Assembly (NCBI RefSeq): GCF_022201045.2
Contig: NC_068560.1
Coordinates: forward strand, 32,699,001 to 32,763,000
Direction of reading: 5' to 3'
Origin: Citrus sinensis
Lineage: Eukaryota; Streptophyta; Magnoliopsida; Sapindales; Rutaceae
Length of the DNA stretch: 64,000 nt
Both the position numbers and the translations under genes were made by a program. The notes beneath the pieces are model-generated. The model searched no databases, was not told where the DNA came from, and saw nothing but the letters and a program-made list of their open reading frames with translations. This document shows positions 61,340 to 64,000 of this stretch, piece by piece. Every line of letters starts with the position of its first letter. The stretch's first letter is position 1.

Positions 61340-62700
61340 TGCTGTTCCACGGTCTTCTCCGAATTAAGGAGGCGCAAACTTATTGAAATTTCTGGTCCTT
61401 TTTATCTCACTTGCGTGTTCGGGCGATTTTGGTTGGCTCATGAAAGTCGCATCTCAAAGTCGTTGGCTAGCGTGGCATGCTGTGATTCGACTTGTATAGA
61501 ATTTTGTCCAATCGGCGTAAGTTCGAGAACCTGAATATTTAATTAGAGTTGATTTGTGGGCCTATTCTTAATCTGGTACGATTTTAATAGAAGCCCAACC
61601 CGACCCAATATGAAGGTGGAGTGGACTTGGCAATCCATCTGAGTTGTGACTTGTAGCCCTACCGAAATAGTGATTGATGCCATGCCTAGTTTCCTTGTTG
61701 AATACTAATTTTCAGCTTGGCTGTTAACGAGGAGACTGAAGGGAGCACCACCATAACATCGATTATTCAATATTTTACTCCTCGAAAGTCTTGAACATAA
61801 TTCCTCTTCATTTCACATTTCAGAGGTCACATTATCTTCAACTACTCTGTTGTGGATTGCGACATAAAACTCTGGTTACAAAATAAGCAAAACCGAACAA
61901 GCTCGTTGAGCACATATATCACAAACTTCGAACTTCTTAAGGGTATTTGGAGAATGCCATTAGATTTCAAGTACCCAAACCAGCTATTGAGCCCTTCTGC
62001 TCCGATTTTTAGAGTAGGGACAGATGCCTTCTTCATGCTTGGCTTTGGCGATACTTCAATGAGATCATATGAGGCTAGGTTTTAAGCTTATGAGTTGGTA
62101 AGCCGAAGCTTCTTTACACAGTAGGTATACGCCAGGTCGTTCGTTAGTTAAAAGAGTAAAGGACTTGTCGTCTATACGTTATAGAACAAGATGTCATTTC
62201 ATTACGGATCTACATGTCGTTATTTTAAGCAAAACACGACTTGCATTTACTAAGTAGCTAGATGTTACGTCATTTTAAAACCATATTTAGACGATTGTCA
62301 TAACATATCAATCGACGCATACCTTTTCGAATGCCGTTTGTTATTTTAATACAGAAAATTATTATTCATTCGCGAACTGAGTAATTAGATGTTATGTCAT
62401 TTTAAAATTATATTTAAATAACTTGTCATAAAAATTAAACATTGACGCATATTTGTTTTGAATGTTATCTTTTCCGTTCAAGATAAATGATGAGTTGATA
62501 ACTTCTTGTTCATCGGTTTAAGATTTAAGATTTTAAGATTTAGGGTTTAAGGTTTTTAGGGTTTAAAATTTAAGGTTTGGGCACGACTTTGTCGATGTGG
62601 ATTGTTTTAAGCCACTTATTTTATGCAACCTCTCGTGGCTTGTTTGCTTTACTCCCTTCCTCCTCTCCTCTGTTGTGAAAATTTATTTACTAAATATCAT
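61340..62700. other. Intergenic spacer between the SelK-like gene and the dioxygenase fragment
   Basis: The left 300 bp is the SelK-like promoter. No other gene is supported. A run of short imperfect repeats of TTTAAGATTTAGGGTTT type lies near 62517-62575; it resembles plant telomere-type (TTTAGGG) units but is too degenerate to be an array. Confidence 0.45.
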
Positions 62701-62717
62701 ATGGAACTTTTGTTCCA

Positions 62718-62803
62718 GGATTTGAGCAATGGGAAATACAAGAGTGTTCTTCACAGTAATGTCGTGAACAAGGAACGTATGCCCATGTGTTGGGCAGTGT
62801 AAT
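62718..62803 (+). pseudogene. Orphan third-exon fragment of a 2-oxoglutarate dioxygenase (FLS/ANS type)
   Basis: Translation of this short stretch gives [20 protein letters not shown], then MPMCWAV and a stop. It follows an intron-like TTTGTTCCAG. It closely resembles exon 3 of the flavonol synthase 6 kb away ([20 protein letters not shown]), and even more the NKE-type version found in anthocyanidin synthase. The iron-ligand His is kept. The Arg of the usual RxS motif is replaced by Pro-Met-Cys, and the rest of the exon and exons 1-2 are missing. It is a broken relic from a dioxygenase copy, probably left by local duplication. Confidence 0.75.
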
Positions 62804-62940
62804 TTAAAGTAATAATAATAATAATAACATTGATTGATTGATTAATGAAGAAAAACTTACTGAGAAGCATCCAATGAATGCTAAAAAATAGTTTTAAAAA
62901 AAAAAACACAGAGAACACTAAAAACGATCAACACATTCTA

Positions 62941-64000
62941 TCACGTATCCTTTTTAGAAATATTTTTCACAAGCTGATGTGGGAGCTTAGTCGCCCATCT
63001 TTCCATATGTTCACATGCTTCCCGTATCTTGCTTTCTTTTTCCCAGTCCCATATATCCTTCATACTTGAGTCTACGCCTCCTTGGTTCAGTTCGTCGAAC
63101 CCTCCAAGTCCCTAGAAACAGAATTTTTAAACTCAAGAAGAATTTACAAAATATGCAGAAGTAATAGTGTAACATGAAGTAGAAAATTTCAAAGAAGAGA
63201 AAAAAATATCCACTTGGAGCCGCAAGGTCTGAGAATTTTGAATGCATGGTAAAAGAAGTTGATTAAAAATAGGATTTTTCAAATTGCTCCTGATACTAGA
63301 AAAACTATAATATTAGACAGAAGGGCAAAAAATTTTACCTTGGAGAAAGACAAAAGGTACAAAAGCCTATCTGCGTATTTTTTCCCATCATCACGTAGAT
63401 CAAGCGGTTGTTTCAAAACCCAAAGCGCTGTTTCAATGTCAATAAAACCTGCTTCCACCATCCTTTTCAAAACTCTTGCTTGGAAGGTCTTCCCTCTATT
63501 AAAAATTGAGAAGTTAATACTTTAGTGTACAAAATTTTCCTTAAAAATAACAGAATCAGTAACTAACACAAAAGTAAAACCACATAAAAGTCATGAGCAT
63601 CCAGCTCAGAAACTTTTGAAAACGCTTTAAAAGAGTCAAATCAGAAAATGACTTTTTTTTTTGGGGGGGAGGATGATCAAATTGAACAATATCAGCCCAG
63701 ACAAACCTGCTACAGTCCTTGAGCGGTGATCGAAGATCTGGAGCAGGTATCATCCCTGCAAGCATTGCGGCCTCTGCCATACTCAGAAGAGATGGATGCT
63801 TTCCGAAATAGAAAATAGATGCTGATTCAATGCCATAGATACCATGGCCCCAGTATATCTGCAACATTCCATGACAACATCTGCAAATATTATTTGCACT
63901 TTACATCTTTTACTTTTTCACTCCCTCTGCATATTCTATAACCTAGACTTCATAAAATAACTTTGAAAATTTTTCTTAGCTCTGGGAATGAAACACATGA
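62941..64000 (-). CDS. GT51 peptidoglycan glycosyltransferase-like protein, C-terminal exons (5' part outside window)
   Basis: This is the end of a bacterial-type glycosyltransferase (family GT51), the enzyme class that polymerises lipid II into peptidoglycan glycan strands. Visible exons: 63858-63707, 63495-63339 and 63111-62941, phases matching, 159 residues. Exon one shows the late GT51 motifs: IYWGHGIYGIESASIFYFGK, LSMAEAAMLAGMIPAPD and RSPLKDCSRGKTFQARVLKR. In bacteria the equivalent reads EIYLN..G...YGI..A...YFGK...L...EAA.LA..P.AP. A plant-specific tail follows (DIWDWEKESKIREACEHMER) and no transpeptidase domain is visible, so it is probably monofunctional. The catalytic Glu motifs and any plastid transit peptide lie beyond 64000. 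In plants such genes are linked to a residual plastid peptidoglycan pathway and are known in mosses and some seed plants. Confidence 0.85.

Noticed and set aside
61842-62085. Overlapping 60-80-codon frames on both strands near the dioxygenase fragment
   Set aside because: Neither matches dioxygenase exons 1 or 2 nor any other family; probably chance.
62517-62575. TTTAGGGTTT-like repeats suggesting an interstitial telomere array
   Set aside because: Only a few degenerate units with irregular spacing; such runs are common in plant spacers.

Overview
This is nuclear DNA from a flowering plant. The genes are intron-rich with GT-AG introns, the spacers are AT-rich, and every recognisable product belongs to a land-plant family. 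A core-eudicot (probably rosid) genome fits best; a Citrus-like species is possible, but nothing in the window settles the species. Exon coordinates were built by hand from splice sites, reading phase and family similarity, and all complete models below stay in frame from start to stop.

Layout, left to right. (1) 1-1489 (+): the last five exons of an ASHR1-type SET/TPR protein. (2) 2619-6616 (-): an MPS1/TTK-type dual-specificity kinase. (3) 9152-10525 (+): a C2H2 zinc-finger protein with a PARP-fold-like C-terminal half. (4) 14088-16166 (-): an intronless PLS-type PPR protein. (5) 17831-23098 (-): a ten-exon type II membrane O-fucosyltransferase-like protein. (6) 27778-29657 (-): ubiquitin-fold modifier UFM1. 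(7) 32359-33424 (-): a thaumatin-like protein with a hydrophobic C-terminal tail. (8) 36745-38972 (+): an AUX1/LAX auxin influx carrier, LAX3-like. (9) 44699-45208 (-): a cold-shock-domain/zinc-knuckle RNA-binding protein. (10) 52058-54960 (+): a double-CrcB fluoride exporter (FEX) with a long 5'-UTR intron. (11) 56426-58039 (-): a flavonol synthase. (12) 59635-61333 (-): a selenoprotein K-like small membrane protein carrying Cys instead of Sec. (13) 62941 to beyond 64000 (-): the C-terminal exons of a GT51 (bacterial-type peptidoglycan glycosyltransferase) protein.

The genes do not form one pathway; this is an ordinary plant gene neighbourhood. From memory, MPS1, UFM1, thaumatin and LAX3 neighbour one another on Arabidopsis chromosome 1, and LAX2 neighbours a cold-shock GRP2-like gene on chromosome 2. 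The window therefore looks like an ancestral block later divided between duplicated segments in Arabidopsis.

The spacers hold two clear non-autonomous DNA transposons: a 985-bp Mutator-like element with 44-bp inverted ends and a 9-bp target duplication, and a 495-bp fold-back element 467 bp upstream of the flavonol synthase start codon. They also hold a stray 2-oxoglutarate dioxygenase exon fragment, two short tandem duplications and several microsatellites. I found no tRNA, rRNA, known microRNA or CRISPR-like array. The most unusual items are the GT51 gene, a GC-AG intron in LAX3, and a frame-preserving 81-nt intron in the zinc-finger gene. I did not find a convincing, wholly new multi-gene system.
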